From NCBI GenBank assembly GCA_963575645.1, contig OY754469.1, positions 19,982,001-20,046,000 of the forward strand: a stretch of DNA of 64,000 bases, given 5' to 3'. The DNA comes from Xanthostigma xanthostigma (taxonomy: Eukaryota > Arthropoda > Insecta > Raphidioptera > Raphidiidae). The position numbers were made by a program, and so were the translations under genes. How positions within the stretch are numbered: position 1 is the first letter of the stretch; every line of letters starts with the position of its first letter. The notes under the pieces are model-generated. The model saw only the letters and a list, made by a program, of their open reading frames with translations. It had not been told where the DNA came from and searched no databases. Positions 25,080-38,074 of this stretch are shown in pieces.

Positions 25080-28000
25080 TATTAATTTAATATTTTTTAA
25101 AAGTGGCATTTTTTTGCGATTTTGTTGTGAATGAATAAGTGTCTTAAGTGAATTTGGAATTGTTCACGATTTTTAAATTTTTAAGAATATTTTAAAGTTA
25201 AAAATCACGAAATAATTATTCCAGCCTGTCATTTCACCGGTAGGTAAATACGACATTTTACTACCTTAGGTGTAGAATATGTTTTTGACAAAGTTTTGAA
25301 CAGTTAAATTGATTAAACAAATCGAAAATATATTTTTATCAACAATATAAGATTTAAAAATTCTTCAGAACTGCACAATTATAGTTATGTTTTCGGTATT
25401 TTCTTCGGTTCAAGAAGATCATTAGAGCACTCGATCACTTTTCTATGACATTGGTAACACTTTTAAAATCATCCAAATGTTGCAGACTTACTCGTAAATT
25501 TTATTATATCCTGTAATAAAAAGAATCATAGAAATTATGAAAAATTTCACAGAACTCCGTAAATAGCTTTTATCAATTACTGTTTAGTGTTTATATGTTC
25601 AGTTTAGCCTTCAAACACATTGTCAATGTCTGTTCTATTCTAAGGTCAATGCTACAGGCTGCATGGTTCAACGAATGACATTTTGAGGTTATCGAGGTGT
25701 TAATTATTTGTTACGAGAGTGATTTCATTTTTAACCTGATTTCCTAAATAAAAAATGCTTTGTGAACTTTTGCCTGTTCTACAACTGTGGGTTATTCCTA
25801 AATACCTAAAGCATTTTTACGTCATAATCATTTGAGCTCTAGAACCAGTTGGTTATATCTCAGACTCAGACTGGCCTGAGCACTAGGTTTATTTTATTAA
25901 GATTGTGTTATCATCATGTGTTTTTAGTGTTCCGTGCAAATTAAATACTATAGAATCACTTCTGCTCCTCTGTCACAGGCGATTTTCTCTGAAACTATTT
26001 GACGTAAAATTTTTTATATCTAACTTCGTGGATGTTTTACTTGAAAAAATAAATTCATTAATATTATAAGGTATTTTCTGGTATTTTCAAACCGTTCTTT
26101 CTACTACTATAATCCACCTTAAATTAAAAATTCTAGCCAATTGGTCGACGGGACCATTCCAACTTCAAAAATATTGACATTTGATATACTCGTAGTATAA
26201 TAAAGAAAATAAAATTTCTGATATAGCGTGAGGTGATGCGGGTAATGGCTAGTATTCAATATAATATTTGCTATTAGTTGCCATAGTTACCTATACATAA
26301 TATGTTTCACAATCACGTCATGTAAAAATTAATCAAAGCATGCTTAACTAGTTTATTTCTGACAAATCAACAAAACAAAAGAACAGTTGATTCTTTCCGA
26401 AACTATAAAGTTTAGAAAAAAATGTTTAACAAAACTTTCTTGAAAAAATAAATACAATAATAAGGCGTTATGAAAAGAATATCGTTATTATATAAAAAAC
26501 ACTAAAGCATATATCTCTTCTGCGCATGCGCCGATTTTCCCCAAAAACAATAGGGCTTTCCATATTTGTATACCAAACATTCTCCCAAAATTTGGTTTTA
26601 ATAGGTTCATCCGTTTGGCCTAATCGTGCTCACATACAAACAGACGCAGAGTTTTTCCAAAAATATGTTTTTTGGAATCGGGAGACCTCAAAACGAAAAG
26701 ATATTGTAAAATTTTGAAAAGTGATTTTTGATCTATACAAGTACTATTCCCCACTTGTGGGTTGGAATGGTAAAAGACAGAAAAATCAGAAATGTAATAC
26801 CTAATTGCCATGATATAAAATTTACGAGGTTCTACATTTTCAGAGCATGGAATTTCTATGTTACAATAATTTGGAAACGGCAGTCATTTGGTTTATCCAC
26901 TTGCAAGGAAGTTTAAAGCAACCGATTCCAGTTTTTACTCCAAATTCGATGACGCAGGCATACGGGTTTTTATAGGTTGCATCACTTGTTTAGTCATCTG
27001 TAATTTATATTCTTAACGTTTTCTTTGCTAACTTTAGTTGTCAAAAGAAATAAAACGCGTAATTTTTACTTCACTTTTTAAAATTTAATTGTCGGACTCG
27101 ATAAATGAGCTATCCAACAAAAAATTTTTTTTTCAATTCGAACCAGTAGTTCCTGAGATTAGCGCGTTCAACCAAACAAACAAACAAACTCTTCAGCTTT
27201 ATATATTAATATTGATTTTTTTTTATTAGTATAGATATTTTTTTTACTTATCTAGTGCTAAGGGTTTACTATGACGCTTTGTAAATATCTATTTATTTTA
27301 CAAATAAAATTGAATTGAATTGATATAGAAGTATAGATTAGTAACGTAAATTCCGACCCTAAAAGAATGTGGGACGAGTCAATTGTTGAATGTTTTTTTT
27401 TCGGGATAGGTGTCAAAACTATTACGTTGCATACAAATAAGCGGTTAGGAACACGCTTATCAGATTTCTAATTATCATTACCATAACAATTTGTTATAGT
27501 TGGCTTCATTATCCGGTGCGGCTACCAAATAACAACAAAGGTAATTTTAATAAGCGCTGAGGTAACTCTTTGTTACGCATTGCGACTTCCCAAATGACCA
27601 TGAAGAAGATGATAATAATAATATTATGTAGAAAGGTAGACATATTACTCATACGTAATATAATAAATAAGTATAGACAGATAGTAACTTATTTGGAAAG
27701 TACCTAAACACAAATTACCCACATAAATAAACGTTTATGCATAATGCATAAATCTTTTAAATGTGACACTTCTAATACTTATACAAAATCATTTTTATTT
27801 GATGATTTATTGTAAATTTCAATATTAAAATTTAACAGTCATTCAAATAAAACGGAATTACGGAAGTCTGTACTTTAAAAAACCGACTGCGTAAATATAT
27901 TACACCCATAGTGGTTTTTTTAAAAACGAAATCAGTGATTCACTCTTCAGTAGATTGGGCGTTTCCATTGATAATTCGGTGTTCGCACTACATATACGAA

Positions 28001-28630
28001 GTTTTCTTTCTTCATCTAAATTACGACATTTATGCTAAAATTCCTCAAGTAGTTTGGGCTACAGAGCGTGCCAAAGAAATATACATACACTCGAAAAACA
28101 TTACCCTCCTTCTGGGGCAGTTGGGGAAAAATTAAAAAAAAACTACATAAATGAGCCGTAGAAACGAGATATATACCACGGAATTCATACGAGCTCGGCT
28201 ATTCTCAATCTCAAACCATCGACAAAACTTTATTTTTAGCAGTCAAACTTACCTTAAAAATGTTTGTAAAATAACTAAATGTAGAATGATTCCGCGTGCT
28301 AAGCAAATATAGTATAAATATTTACTTATTATTTCTTGGACAAAATCATTATTTTGCAAGAGGTAAGTAATTTGTATTTTGCAGCGATTTACGATGCAAT
28401 GAAGTCCACGTGATTATATTCTATAAGGTTTTCGAAATAAAGCTGTTTATTATTATTATTATTACTATAAATGAACAAAAACAAACATCTGTTTTGAAAT
28501 TTGTATCAACTTTGTACACTGTAGTGATCTATAGTTATTTTGTTACTGTTCAACAAAGAATATTAAAAAAACTATGTATTTTACACTACACAGTACAGAA
28601 GTAGGTAATATTGGTATAATTATAAAAAAA
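25080..28630. other. Gene-free interval with retroposon tails
   Basis: Pieces that can be named: a retroposon-like 3' part at about 26520-26680 ('aataggttcatccgtttgg'); a copy of the 'agttcctgagattagcg' tail with (AAAC)n at 27090-27240; and a LINE-type end 'ttgaattgaattg' at about 27300-27325. Short frames such as 27911-28135 are unrecognised. No host gene is supported. Confidence 0.45.
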
Positions 28631-28634
28631 AAAT

Positions 28635-28694
28635 AATAATCGAACCTGTGACCTTTAAATTACGAGGCTAGCGTTCTACGTCGCCGCCACCTTA
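28635..28694 (-). pseudogene. Decayed tRNA-like sequence (Thr-like)
   Basis: On the minus strand 'gtagaacgctagcctcgta' followed by 'ggtcacaggttcgatt' resembles the D arm to B box of a tRNA with CGT at the anticodon positions. The anticodon stem no longer pairs and the 3' acceptor part is absent, followed by a T run. It is most likely the head of a decayed SINE. Confidence 0.45.
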
Positions 28695-29123
28695 GTTAAC
28701 GACGTTACTGTTCTACAGTAGGTTTGTATATGTATATGTTTAAACGTAGGTAAATTGCGACATGTTTATTATATTTTCAATCTCAAAAATCGATTTTACC
28801 ATACTGTGCTATAAAAAATCTACAATAAAGTTTCTTATAAGATATCTACATAGTCAAAACTTATGGTTTCATGACCATGTTAACTGTTAAGTCAAAAAGT
28901 TTAAATAAAGGTACCTATAGGCTATATGTCATACCATGATTCCTATAGGGGAGCTAGAACACTCTAAAGATGGCGCCTAAATAGATCATTATATTTTACA
29001 CGGATGTAAGTAGGTAGGTACTTGTTTACCCATTTTTCAAGAAAATCGTAGATGGATTAGGTCAATTGAACAAGAGAACTAAACGCTCAACTGTCCTGTG
29101 GAAAATCAGTTTTTTTCTTTTTT

Positions 29124-29331
29124 GGGCTGCACAATTAGAATTAAGTGACCTTTGTCTCGGATATTATTTTTTTCCAGACTATCACCATATACTTCCACAC
29201 AGAGCGTGGAAGTAATAATGGTTCAGACGAAGTAATAAGAATTAGGTACTCAAACTTTCTTACTTCCATGTATTGAAGTATGGTGATATTTTGTCGAAAA
29301 AATGTGTCTTAAATTACGCATTGCACAGCCC
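29124..29331. mobile_element. Probable MITE with 'gggctg(c/t)' ends
   Basis: Left 'gggctgcacaattagaatt' and right 'attgcacagccc' are inverted, and inside them 'caccatatacttcca' faces 'tgaagtatggtga' to make a nearly complete hairpin. No target duplication was identified. Confidence 0.55.
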
Positions 29332-29654
29332 TCAAAATGGATCATACTCGAATTTTGACCAATAATAATACTAAAATTCGTATATTATCATAATGCGGAA
29401 TATTGATATCTATATTAATAATTTTGTCGAGAGTTACAGTACACTTGATTGAAATCTGTCAAAAATTATTAAGCTCGAAAAATATTGATTTCGAATCGAC
29501 AACGTATATCCGTAAAATTCGGATACTCGCGTAGTTACAATAATAATGACAATGAATGACTATTATTTTTTATACAGATGCCCAGACAACTTGCTCGTCT
29601 CTGTCAATAAGCAGTTTAACAGTTTACTGTTGATTGCTGTTTTATCCACTTAAA

Positions 29655-29983
29655 AAACCGTACACACTTATCAAGCACAACCAGCACAGCACGGATCAGA
29701 ACCGTCTAATCGTGAGTGCTTAGCGCACATTATAGACCAGCACCTGCAATCAGCAACGGCTGTCAGTCGATTGCTTGCAATTTCTGTCTAGCCGTGCTGG
29801 ACCGATCTAGTGTGCTAGTGATGTGTCGTTTTCACTAAATAATTTTCATTGATAAAACTACTTTAAAATTGTAAAATTTCTGTCGCACACGAAACCTGCA
29901 CTAAAGAGTTATTGGCTCGTGCTAGTTTGTGCCGGTCTAGTATGTGAAAGCGTGCAGGTCCGTACTTGAAAAGTGCACGCGGT
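29655..29983. mobile_element. MITE family M1, copy 1
   Basis: Ends 'accgtacacacttatcaag' and 'cttgaaaagtgcacgcggt' are inverted. Internal words 'ccagcac', 'gctggtctagt/gccggtctag' and 'acgaaacctgcact' are shared with the copy at 46005-46724. It is non-coding. Confidence 0.7.
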
Positions 29984-30243
29984 TTTCGAGTCGTTTATAA
30001 TTGTTCAGGTTCGTAGTTATTCTGCAAAGAAGTGTTTTCATAGTTTCCATATAAATATATATTACGTATGTTATTGCATTTTAGGCGCGACAATAATATT
30101 GAATATACTATAATATCCAACTCGAATGCGGACTATCAACCTCGCAGGACCAGCACTATTTATATAGCTATTTCTGACACGAATTTATATACGCACAGAA
30201 CTTGATCCTAGCGAAGCCTGGTTTGCAGCTAGTTACAAAATAT

Positions 30244-30820
30244 TTTTCTTCATACCTCGATCGAAAGTACGTACTTTCGTCCCTTACAGCAGGGACGACA
30301 GTTTGACATTTCCTCCCTGTCATTTATTATATTAAATGACAGCGGTAACCCTAGTTACGAGTATAAATACGCATGAGAAATTTTTTCCAACCGCCGTTCT
30401 CACTAGAAGTAAATGTCAATCTTCCGTCCCTGCTGACGAAAGTACGTACTTTCGAGCAGATATGAAGAAAAATCGTATACACCACACGGGCCTTAAAAGT
30501 TGAAATCTCGGCCCTGCGCGTCATGATGCCCACGGCTTCGCCTCGGGCTCATGACGCGTAGGGCGAAAAATGCAACTTTCGGCCCTTGTGATGTAATATA
30601 CTATTTTTGCTCGACGGGCAGAAAGCGTCCACTTTCGTCCCGCTGCGCTAAACGAAGTTGCCTCTTCCTGCCTACGTCGAGCAAAAAAATAGTATACACA
30701 CCACGGGAAGTAAAGTAAGAAAGCCTAAGATCACATCTTTGTTGACCTCAGCTTCGCCTCGGCCAACAATTATATGCGATCTCAGACATTTCTTACTTTA
30801 CATCCCTAGATGTGTAATAT
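30244..30820. repeat. Cluster of three adjoining hairpin modules
   Basis: Module 1 (30244-30478): arms with 'gaaagtacgtactttcg' twice. Module 2 (about 30480-30720) holds two hairpins, one around 'gccctgcgcgtcatgatg' and one with arms 'tttttgctcgacg' and 'cgtcgagcaaaaa'. Module 3 (30712-30820): arms 'gtaaagtaagaaa' and 'tttcttacttta'. The junctions share 'gtatacaccacacggg' or 'gtaatatacta' type sequence and the loops share 'gcttcgcctcgg'. I do not recognise this family. Confidence 0.7.
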
Positions 30821-31838
30821 ACTAATTTTCAAAGCAGAAAATAAATATAGTGTCAAAAAATCCGAAAGTTTTGTAGCAGGGAAAATGTAATAACTATTTA
30901 AGCTAGACTATTCATAAATGTAATTATACAGAAATTTAACGTTAATGGAACGGAAAAACTATATGAAATATGTGTATATAATTATGTATGATTTATGTAC
31001 AATTACACATTATCATTGTAAAAATATAATAATCCACTGTTCAAATTTTTTTCTTTAAAACGATTTTATTATAATATTTGCACATAATAAATGACTGCCG
31101 ATAACAAAACAAGCACAGTATTTTGTTTGCTTAAAAGAAAGTAACTGACGTATGATGATAATCACGTATTTAATAGAACGAAAGGTCATATTTTTAGGAT
31201 TTCAAAATAGCTTTCTTGCGTTGATAGATGAAGAAACTTTTTTATGAAAATTAAAATAGAGATTAAAAAATCTCACAACAAAATTATACAGAAAATCAAA
31301 CTGAATCGATTCGGGTCATTTGCAACCCTGTATCTTTTTTACTTCAGAGATATGAGCGTTTATATATTACATACTTATTTTAGAAAAACTTAAAAACGTC
31401 ATAACTTAACGAGGAAAGATAGAGTTGAAAGCGGTCGGATTCGATTCAGCGCAATTTTTTTTAAAGAGAATCCTCAATTGTAACAATATTTAACAGATTT
31501 TTGGGTTTTTATAAAAGCGGAAAAAGTAAAAAGGGTCCCCATTCTTAAATATTGCAACATTTCGATCACGCTAAATCAATTCTGATCTTCTCTTTAATTC
31601 CAGAGATATTTTTGACCGATTTTTACATATTCACAACCGCGGTTTTTACATTAAATTTTAACCGGCTGTCCTGTTAACTGGTTCTCTTATCCAGCCTTAG
31701 TTTTAATGGATGTATTTTCATTTAACAATTCATCCATGGAAAAAGGTGTGTATGGATCAATACACCATATTTTCTTTTGTTTATGTGGTATTTCTTACAT
31801 TCCAGGTGCTTATAGATCTTTAAATTTTTCAAAATATA

Positions 31839-32599
31839 CAAGGTGTTTGGAAGCTGGGTGCAAAGCCTTAAGGGGGTGTTAGTATAGACCATATAGAACA
31901 TTTTGAGCCATATTTGTCCTAACCAAAGTCTGATAATTTTTTTTTTAGGGAACTTTTACGATTTTAGTACCAAAATCCCAAAATTTTCCAATTAAGTGCT
32001 AATAACGCAAAGTTTAAGTGGAAATGTTTATTTTTTTAATGTACTTTATTAGCCTAATGTGTGTTTAATGGTATCAAATAATTTTAAAGCACCGTTTTTA
32101 CTAAAAAAATAACTTTCAGACTATTTAAACCTAACAGAAAAAAATGTCAAAGAAAAAGATGGATTTTTATTGACATTTAAAAAAATAAATAAAATAGCTG
32201 CATGTGTTCAGATAATTTTAAAAACATGCTGAGTTATTGTTCTTTCTGTTAAAGTATCATTTACCTGGATATCTTTACCATTTTTGAAGTTAGGATGCCT
32301 GAACCAGTTAAGGGTAAGAAATTAAAAATTTCAAGAAAATCAAAACAAGCCTAATTTTGCTCAAATAACTTTAAACTGATGTCTAAAACAATATCCGAGA
32401 TTATTTTTTAGTCTACTGTGTAATAATAATAAACTTACCCGAACAAAAATGTAAAGAGGAGCCTTACAGAACTAAAATCGTAATTGTTCCCTCAAAAAAA
32501 TATATCAGACTTTGGTTAGGACAAATATGGCTCAAAATGTTCTATATGGTCTATACTAACACTCCCTTAAGGCTTTGCACCCAGCTTCCAAACACCCTG
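31839..32599. mobile_element. Tc1/mariner-type MITE with about 140-bp TIRs
   Basis: Ends 'caaggtgtttggaagctgg' and 'ccagcttccaaacaccctg' are inverted and flanked by TA. The arms stay nearly identical through 'gaccatatagaacatttt' and 'ctaaccaaagtctgat'. The interior is AT-rich with no transposase. The end sequence type matches the palindrome at 48.0 kb. Confidence 0.82.
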
Positions 32600-33550
32600 T
32601 ATATACTTTGCACATCAACAGCTCATGAATGTATTATTATTATTATTATTATTATTAAAAAGGTATACTATCAAATTGTATATGTTCATATTAGGGGGGT
32701 AACATCATTCTATAAGGTATTTGGGCAGTATCATCAAATATTTATTCTGGATCTAAACATCACAGAATATTCATGATTATATAGATGGGATTCCAATCCA
32801 TGGCAGTCTGATCCAAATGCCAAAACGCTGACCACTGTCCTCACCCATAAACTTAAACTAATCAGTTTCAATGCTCATGAGAAGTCATAAATTATAAAGG
32901 TTTCTAATACCATAAATAAGTAGCCGTATTTAGGTCGAGGGCCAGTAAGGTTTTCTCTATGAGTTCCTTGACCTTACATACTGTTTCGATACATATATCT
33001 GCTTGATATATTAGTATAGTGTAGATAGTGGCGGTTCCTCTATGACCGCTACAGAGCTGCAGAACAACCAAAATCTTAGGTAGGTACTTTTATAATTTTA
33101 TAATGAATTATATTTTCCATATTTCATCAATATATATTTAATGCTAGGAAATAATGTAATTGTTACACAATCAACGCTAAAGTTTAACAGTCATTGGCAG
33201 ACCACAAAGCTCGTGTTTGTTCTGATTGGCAGACTTTCTTGCGTTCAGTCGCTGTTCTGCGCTCTGTAACAGCACATGAAACGTCATCATCAGATATCCC
33301 CGGTGTACACAGTGCAAGTTCTGACCTGCAAATTATAGCGTGTTATTTAGATTGGCTTTGAGCTGCATTTACTGTCAGCTCGTTAGACCATATAAGCAAC
33401 TGTCACTGTTATTTGTTAGAAGCCTTCACTGAATCTATCTCAATCAGTCAAAATCTTTGGCGGCTTTGACTCAGCGGTGACATGATTACATACATGATAC
33501 ACGATACACGGATTATGGCAGTAGTGACTAGTGTTCCACTAAGCCGTATA

Positions 33551-34763
33551 CAGAGATGTGACTTATCTTAAGGTGGCACTTCACATGGCTAAAACAAACA
33601 TGCAAATAGAGGCAAATACGACCATCCACACATGGCAGCAAATAACAAACACACAAACATTTGGTAGCAGAACGCAAGGTTTAAAATTCCAGGAATTTTA
33701 GCACTATTTCATTGTCCCAATTCATTTTCAATAGTAATTGTTCCAGTTCTCGCTCACAGCACAGACACAAAAATACTGCACGTCCGTACAGGTGCACGGC
33801 GCGTGCGTTTCTGAATATGGCCATGGTGTGGACGGTTTATTTGCGTATTTGCCTATTTAACTCCTTTGATGTGCCTCGAAAAACCGAAAAGCGCACGGTA
33901 ACGCGTATTTGGTATTGGCCTTATTTGTCAAATAGGCAAATAAGGCCAACACTTTGTCAAATAGACTGTCCACACTTGGTAATTGTTTGCCAAATACGCC
34001 AAATACACAAATACAAATAGACATGTGAAGTGCAGGCATTAGATACAAGTATTTGAAATACAGATACAAGATACAAAATACGTATTTTCATCTTGTATCT
34101 GAAATACTTTTTTAATCTTGTATTTAGATACATTATTTTTGTATCTTAGTACTTTTTTGTAAATACTAAGATACTTTTTTACGTTGCGGCATCATAAAGA
34201 TAAAACTGAACGCACCCTAAAATTTTAATTTATCAACCTATCAAAAGATTGTATCTAGAGTCTACTATAATATAATAAAAGTATAATAAGTGTAATATAA
34301 TATTTTCTTACATATATAATAAAATGGCTTATATTTCTTTGTTTGGTACATGTTTAATTTTTTAGGTGTTATGTACAATAATTTTTGTTTAAGAGGGCTT
34401 AAGATCGCGAAGTGTTTTTTGGTGCTTACTATATTTAATCACAAAACTACTTTTTACGGCTATTTGTCGCGGATTTCTTAATAATTTTCATTCTTGAAGG
34501 TGATCGCCGAAACGTTGAATTAAAAATGTATAATGTAATAAACTTAATAAGCTAAATAAACCGTAAGTTTTGCCTAAGAATAATAAAAATATGTTTTCAA
34601 AAAGTATCTTATTTAAAAAAAGTATTTAGAAGATACGTATTTTGTATCTAGTATTTCAAATACCATTTCCAAAAGTATTTTGTATCTGATATCTCAAATA
34701 CTTAGAAGTCTCTTGTAACTTCTATTTTAGATTCTTTTTATGAGTATATCTGGTACATCTCTG
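33551..34763. mobile_element. hAT-type element, 1.2 kb, with nested MITE
   Basis: Ends 'cagagatgtgacttatct' and 'ctggtacatctctg' are inverted. Flanks gccgtata (33543-33550) and cccgtata (34764-34771) match at 7 of 8 bases. The interior has many 'gatacaagtatttg' and 'aagtatttagaagatac' repeats. No transposase frame remains. A Harbinger-type MITE is inserted at 33571-34038. Confidence 0.8.
33571..34038. mobile_element. PIF/Harbinger-type MITE nested in a hAT element
   Basis: TTA occurs on both sides (33568-33570 and 34039-34041), and the ends 'ggcacttcacatgg' and 'catgtgaagtgcaggca' are inverted. Removing it joins 'gacttatcTTAgatacaag', restoring a continuous hAT repeat. Frames of 102 and 70 codons inside are unrecognised. 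Confidence 0.72.
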
Positions 34764-34984
34764 CCCGTATAGGTAGAAGTTTTAATAGATATGTGGTTAA
34801 ACGAGATATTTTATTTTGTTCTGTTTGTTTGAATTATGTATTACTTCATCAGAAGTTAGCATTTGAATCTGTTAACGTGAACATAAATGTATATTACTAA
34901 AACAGTGGGTAATTATAGTTTTTCAATGTCAAATTATAAACAATAGAAATCATTTCCACATACTGATACAGTGATACATACACA

Positions 34985-35385
34985 TTGCACAGTAGAAAAT
35001 TTATATTATAGACTAGCGGCCCGGTCTGGTTCACCCGGGTGCGATAGATATCATTCTGTAAAATGTATTTCGTTTGCGGCCTGGGGTCTGAACTAATAGC
35101 TTTGAGCAAAATCTATACCAGATTTGCTTCTGAACTAATAGCTTTGAGCAGATTCTATCAGATATCGCTACATGTTACTAAGACACGATATAGATAGACT
35201 TTATATTATAGTCTCTCTCTCTCCCTGTTTCTTGCAATAAAAAAGTTAAAAAATATCCTAGTGTAAGTTGAACCAAGCAAGATACATTCTCAAAATTTCA
35301 TTAAAATTGGTTCAGTGGTTTCGGAGATTAGCGTGGATAAATATCGTGATACGAGATTTTTATATACATATTATATTATATAGGT
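34985..35385 (+). mobile_element. Retroposon copy with 'actagcggcccgg' head
   Basis: Head 'actagcggcccggtctgg', then 'ggttcagtggtttcggaga' and a terminal AT-rich 'tatattatataggtgg'. Inside is a near-direct duplication around 'tctgaactaatagctttga' (about 35090 and 35130). Related to the 22.96-kb repeat by its head. Confidence 0.55.
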
Positions 35386-35463
35386 GGATATGGTGTCCAT
35401 CGTGATAATAATAATAAGAAAAAATCGTATGTATGTGAACAAAAATATATTAAATTTATATAT

Positions 35464-35585
35464 TTATTTATTGCACGACGTTTCGTCTATATATTTAGAC
35501 CTTTTCAAATACTGCAAAACAATTTTATTTAATTTTGCAGTACTTGAAAAAGTCTAAATATATTGACGAAACGTTGTACAATAAA
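35464..35585. repeat. Palindrome with GAAACG arms
   Basis: Arms 'ttgcacgacgtttcgtct' and 'gacgaaacgttgtacaat' enclose 'tttgcagtacttgaaaa' and its complement around a short centre. Each strand reads a short stem (gtct/agac type) followed by GAAACG, as in the palindromes at 37.7 and 63.8 kb, but the CTGANGA box is not conserved here. Confidence 0.65.
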
Positions 35586-35864
35586 CAAAACTATCTAATA
35601 TACTTTTGTTTACATACCTGTGAGTTTTTCTCATTATTGTATAGGTGTTTCTATTCGCTTCTTGCTCTTCCCCTTTTGCACTTTACTATTTGCAACCGTT
35701 CTCATCTATGCACGCCGTAATGAAACGGCCGTATGATAGATATCGAAATTTGTTTAATTTGATTCAAGAAAAAAAAATGGATTCCTGCAGAAGTAATCAC
35801 GAAAATCTACTGTAGTCCAAAGTGAACATTAATTAAATATTACAATAGGATTCGATTAGTTAAA

Positions 35865-36000
35865 TGAAATCCAAATGTAATTTCCGTTTTATCGAAACAT
35901 TAAAAATTTCAAATGATTTCATCCAAATGTAATTATCTTGATTTAATTCCCTTTTTATCGAAGCACTAAAAATTTCAAATGATTTCATCAAAATTACATT
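35865..36000. repeat. Imperfect tandem duplication, two units
   Basis: 'aaaaatttcaaatgatttca' with the flanking 'atcgaa(a/g)ca' and 'ccaaatgtaatt' occurs twice about 65 bp apart. It is a simple local duplication in AT-rich DNA. Confidence 0.6.
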
Positions 36001-36399
36001 ATTATATGCGAGTTCCGGTGTGGATGATAATTTCCAGAATCAATCATTGGATAAATAATCTTTACAATCGTTGTATTTTATTGTTCCATATATTCTGAGC
36101 AGTGCTGGGGTCAATTTCACGGTTCATGTACATAATGACGTGCCTAGTTTACATGATTAAGACAGCTGACAGGTGTGCTGTACCGAGTAGGCATGTCCAA
36201 CGTTAACTTTTTTTTAATAAAGAGAAAAACTCTTCAGCACCTTGCCGATTAGCTAATAGCTATCAGGCAGAAATTTTTCAACGGATATTCCATTCTTGTT
36301 TGGGATTTTGGGGTTTTACTCTCTGATCTGATCTCTGATCGTACAAAAAACTACTGAACAAAACTATAATAATAAAATTTTATTATTTAACTATTGGCC

Positions 36400-36612
36400 T
36401 GAATTTGCAGTTTCCCAGCATTTTTTCGTCGATTTATGTTGCAAAATCGATTACCACGAAAAGCGCTTTTATTTTTACGCGATAATATATTATAGCCTAT
36501 GTCCATCCTGAAGGTTCATTCTAAATATTGGTGATTTTTTTTTAATCGGATGAGTAGTTTCGACGATTACCACCTACATCCAAACTTTATCTCTTTATAA
36601 TATTAGTATAGA
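36400..36612 (+). mobile_element. Retroposon fragment (SINE/RTE-tail type)
   Basis: It has the same blocks as the 8.2- and 13.1-kb copies: 'ttttttcgtcgatttatg', 'gtccatcctgaaggttcat' and 'taatattagtataga'. The head is missing. The next kilobase (36613-37690) is AT-rich with no gene seen. Confidence 0.62.
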
Positions 36613-37690
36613 ATATAAATAAATAATTCGGGAATAAGCCCTGATTAAGGCTGTCGGAACGCTCTGAGATTACACATAAAATAGGGCTTTGGCTCCCAAT
36701 TGATTATTGACTTATTAGTCAACATTTTGCAAAAATTATTTTTTTATAAGGAAGATAAAAGACCAATCTCGGTTCCTAGCGGAGTACTTTTTTAATTAAT
36801 GAATGATTTTCTAGAAAAAAATTGACAAATAATTGCGCGAAAAATGCTAATTTTCAAAGTCACACTACAGCTTTATTAATACTTATTTGATAAAACTGTT
36901 CCGTCAGAAACCTAAAGTGAACCTTCCTTTTTCGAAAAAAGTTCAAAAAATTTTCGAATATTTCCAAAAAAAATGGTGTAATCTATTGCAAGCGGTACCC
37001 TTGCAATGGCGTTTTTTTGCATCGTGGTGTAGCGGCAACTGGTGACAGTAATTTCAAACTGCTATTTAACTCCGCCTTCGAATGCAATATTACGACAAAC
37101 GCTTTTGTAAATAGTAGAGGAAAGTGGTGTCAAACATCGAATACTTAATATGTTTAAATTTCTGTATTCAGATTTTATATTTAAAAAAAAGTCAATCACG
37201 TGTTGGGAACGCACATGCTAGGTTTCGTTGTATTCGTACGACGATAATATATTTATAAAAATATTCTCACGAATAGTTGCAAACTGCTCTTGTTGATATC
37301 TGTCAAAATTTGATACATTTTAACATAAAGATTTGCTTGTGTTAAAAAATCCTACCTCAGGACCGTTTTGTTTTCATATCGTGTAATTTTGATTGAAAGT
37401 AGTAACTAAAGAATTTTTCTATAATTTTTTGTATTGATAGTTTAGAAATTGGAGGTGGGGCTTTTGGATAAAAAATTTTAAAGCAAATTCTTCGTTTCTT
37501 ATAACATTTCTATTGCATTTTAAGAAATACACCCCACTCAATTAAACTATAAGGCAGAAAAAAATATTTTGATTACACTTTCAACTCATGAGAGAGGGTT
37601 CAAAAAAAATGTTTGCAAAAGATCATCATATCTTTTTTTAATAACTATAAGAGTAGAGAAATATAAAAATTAAGTAATATAATTGAATTA

Positions 37691-38074
37691 ATCAATAAAT
37701 AAAATTATCGACCAATTTTTCAGACAAATATATTAACAAAAAATATAAAAATTAATACATTAACTTTTCGGTCCGGATTTGGATCTTCTTCAGAACTGAT
37801 CTAAAATAAATTATAAGAATTAATTAATAATTAGTTTCTAATTGGTTTTTGAAAAAAATTTGTAAAAAATGTTTGTTATTATTTTTTCAATATTTGATAA
37901 TTAAAGCGAATTTTATTCAAAAAACAATTAGAAATTGATTATTAATTAATTTTTATATTTTTTAGATCAGTCCTGAAGAAGGTCCAAATCCGGACCGAAA
38001 CGTTAATGTATTAATTTTTATATTTTTTGTTAATATATTTGTCTGAAAAATTGGTCAATAATTTTATTTATTGA
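37691..38074. repeat. Palindrome carrying hammerhead-like cores
   Basis: Arms starting 'atcaataaataaaatta' and its complement extend inward past 'gaccaatttttcagac' for about 110 bp. Each arm carries, on its own strand, CTGAAGA, a short stem, then GAAA (37973-38000 on +, 37766-37793 on -). It resembles the palindrome entered at the right edge of the window. Confidence 0.75.
37973..38000 (+). ncRNA. Candidate hammerhead-ribozyme core
   Basis: CTGAAGA is followed by ggtcc-aaatcc-ggacc, which can pair as a 5-bp stem II, and then GAAA, so the invariant boxes CUGANGA and GAAA are in the right order and spacing. Stems I and III and the UH cleavage step could not be established by eye. Hammerheads of this sort are known from Penelope-like retroelements and retrozymes; I see only the core. 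Confidence 0.4.

Noticed and set aside
33712-34020. 102-codon open frame (+)
   Set aside because: It lies wholly inside a Harbinger-type MITE nested in a hAT element and has no transposase motif.
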